Origin: Crotophaga sulcirostris
Lineage: Eukaryota > Chordata > Aves > Cuculiformes > Crotophagidae
DNA: 64,000 nt
Assembly (NCBI GenBank): GCA_013397455.1
Contig: VYZB01000191.1
Span: forward strand, 1,166,624 to 1,230,623
Reading direction: 5' to 3'
The translations under genes were made by a program, and so were the position numbers. Every line of letters starts with the position of its first letter. Position 1 is the first letter of the stretch. The notes below the pieces were generated by a model. The model did not search any database. It saw nothing but the letters and a program-made list of their open reading frames with translations, and had not been told where the DNA came from. Of the stretch, positions 62,337 to 64,000 are shown one piece after another.

Positions 62337-64000
62337 AATTTTTCCAATTCATGGCATCTACATTTAGTCTAGTACACTTTCTTATACCTGCTCCTGATTA
62401 TTTTTGCAGCTTTTCCATAATTTTAAGTAATGTGCCGCAACTCTAGCATAACATCTCAAGAAATCGTTCTCGTTTCAAGGATTCTTATGATTATCTTGCA
62501 CTCACTTTCCCATACAAATTCTCATAAATAATGAACCCCCCAAAAATGTCTAATATTTAGGAAATTTGCTTCGTGTTAGGAAAGAATATGTAAAAGGAGC
62601 TTAGACTTTTGCTTGGAAATCTGCATATATCTAAGTATGAGAGTCTTGTATCTGAATAATTGCACTGCACAAATTAATCTTATATGATCTTTGTATAGGG
62701 TTTTTTCTTGAAACCCTTGCTCAGGTGATAGAATTTTTTTCTAACTAACGATTGAGAACTAATTTTGAAGATATATTGCTATACTGTGTAAATGTGAAAT
62801 ATTTAATGTACTTTTGGAGCATGGATTTCATACTCTGACCTAATTCTTGCCTACAAGTACATCATGAAAATGGAAAGTTTATCTTTTGATCTCCAACTTT
62901 CCCTAATTAGGACATAAAGCTTGTTTCTAGTAATAAAAAGAAAACTTTCAACAGGAGAAAACTGGGCTTTGTTTTGTTTTCAAGTGTCAAGTTAAACCTG
63001 TAGAATACTGCTGAAAAATGGTTAAATGCTAGATTAAAATCAGGTTTGCTATGTCAAAAAAACCCTCTCATAAAAGCTTCTTTATAATATTGTACTAAAT
63101 GGAAGCTGAATAAGCAATATTCCCATAACAAGGAAAACACAGCTTAGAGTCTCTCTCTTTGAACCATAGAAAAGTATTTGGCTAAATTTCCAATGAAGTA
63201 AATAATGCATCAATAATGTTTGCAATGCTTCCTTAGGTTACTTATGCAAAACAAACAAGAGGTTTACTTAATGTCGGCATAACTATTCCCCCTATTAGTT
63301 TTGATCAATTGCTTTGTGGTCATGTTCATTAGACAGCCTAATCTGAACCGCAATTAGATTTTATCCTTTTAAAAGACAAAGCAAAATCCCAAGCCATTAA
63401 TTAAAAGGTCTGACTACAGTTGGTTACAAGATGGATGTTGCATACCCTTTACTGATGACTCAACTGAGCAAAACAGAACACTTAAGTTTTAAGTGGCAAA
63501 TAGTGTTTGCAGTAATTGAATGCAAACTTTTGCTCTGGTGCAGCTGGAAACAAGGAAATAATTTCATGTGTGGATTCTCGAAGACATGAAATCCTAATGA
63601 GAACCACGTGAATAAGTTAGATTTACATAGAGCAAACTGCAAGTACAATGAAAATGTTTTAAATAGGGGAAGCTGATTAATACACATTCCCGCACCATTT
63701 ACCTGCTGTATTATTTCTCTCAGACGCTGAAAAACTTTTAATACTTAGTCTGCAGACCCACTGCATCTAATCCTGCAGTATGCCAATGGCAAAAAACAGT
63801 TTACAGTACCTGAGAAATCAAAAAGCTCATTACTTACTACAACTGAAATCTACAGGTCAGCTAGAACATTAATGCGTGTTTCCAGACAGAAACTCTGCCT
63901 CTGCAAATGTAAGAAAACTGTCTCAGGTAAGTAAATCCAATCTATTACTTACTGCATGATTCATTACTTCTGCAATGCTCCCTGATTGCGCACCATGGAG
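62337..64000. other. unique AT-rich non-coding DNA, possible regulatory content
   Basis: No gene recognised. The stretch 63295-63410 carries clustered TTGATCAATTGCTTTGTGG, GACAAAGCAAAAT and GCCATTAATTAAAAGG words (TCF/SOX-like and homeodomain-like) in repeat-free sequence. A 41-nt splice-flanked segment lies at 63886-63926. Both are treated as findings only. Confidence 0.45.

Noticed and set aside
1..64000. tRNA, rRNA, CRISPR arrays, bacterial promoters, phage or insertion sequences
   Set aside because: No cloverleaf with a conserved B box, no regularly spaced repeats, no dense coding and no bacterial-type gene was found on either strand.

Overview
This window looks like non-coding, repeat-poor nuclear DNA from a bird. 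The evidence is a set of CR1 LINE fragments, including the conserved 3' ends typical of avian genomes (a G-G-T-T-G-G-A-C-T stretch, then a short 8-10 bp terminal repeat). No LTR element, Alu, L1 or bacterial gene signal was seen. The base composition is AT-leaning and stop codons are dense in every frame. The species cannot be fixed from this alone. I found no intact protein-coding gene, no rRNA or tRNA gene, no CRISPR array and no operon. Everything fits intergenic or deep intronic sequence.

Layout. 1-11.4 kb: unique AT-rich DNA with one T-rich tract. 11.4-12.1 kb: a long antisense CR1 copy. 12.1-20.2 kb: unique DNA with a poly-G run, a perfect 27-bp tandem duplication, an ancient antisense CR1 reverse-transcriptase remnant (about 17.2-17.7 kb) and a sense CR1 fragment (about 19.9-20.2 kb). 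20.6-25.5 kb: the only stretch with a possible coding history. On the minus strand there is a roughly 300-codon frame with only four internal stops (20653-21564) and a 207-codon fully open frame (23995-24618). Between them lies a 60-N assembly gap (22604-22663), and the second frame sits in a locally GC-richer patch. I recognise neither protein. 25.5-46 kb: unique DNA with a CR1 3' end at 33.6 kb, a 26-bp tandem duplication and several A/T-rich, homeodomain-motif-rich segments that resemble conserved non-coding elements. 46.8-56.2 kb: the repeat-rich part, with two CR1 tails from one subfamily, an antisense CR1, a long polypyrimidine tract, a MIR/CORE-SINE-like relic and a roughly 1.5 kb ancient sense CR1. 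56.2-64 kb: mostly unique DNA with a worn CR1 3' end at 62.3 kb.

The elements do not form a working system. The CR1 pieces are at least three age layers of dead insertions. The rest is unique DNA in which possible enhancers or small exons can only be suggested. Four short plus-strand segments flanked by consensus-like splice sites (26.2, 43.6, 57.2 and 63.9 kb) are listed as findings, not genes, because a window this size should contain such pairs by chance. No novel biological system could be supported.
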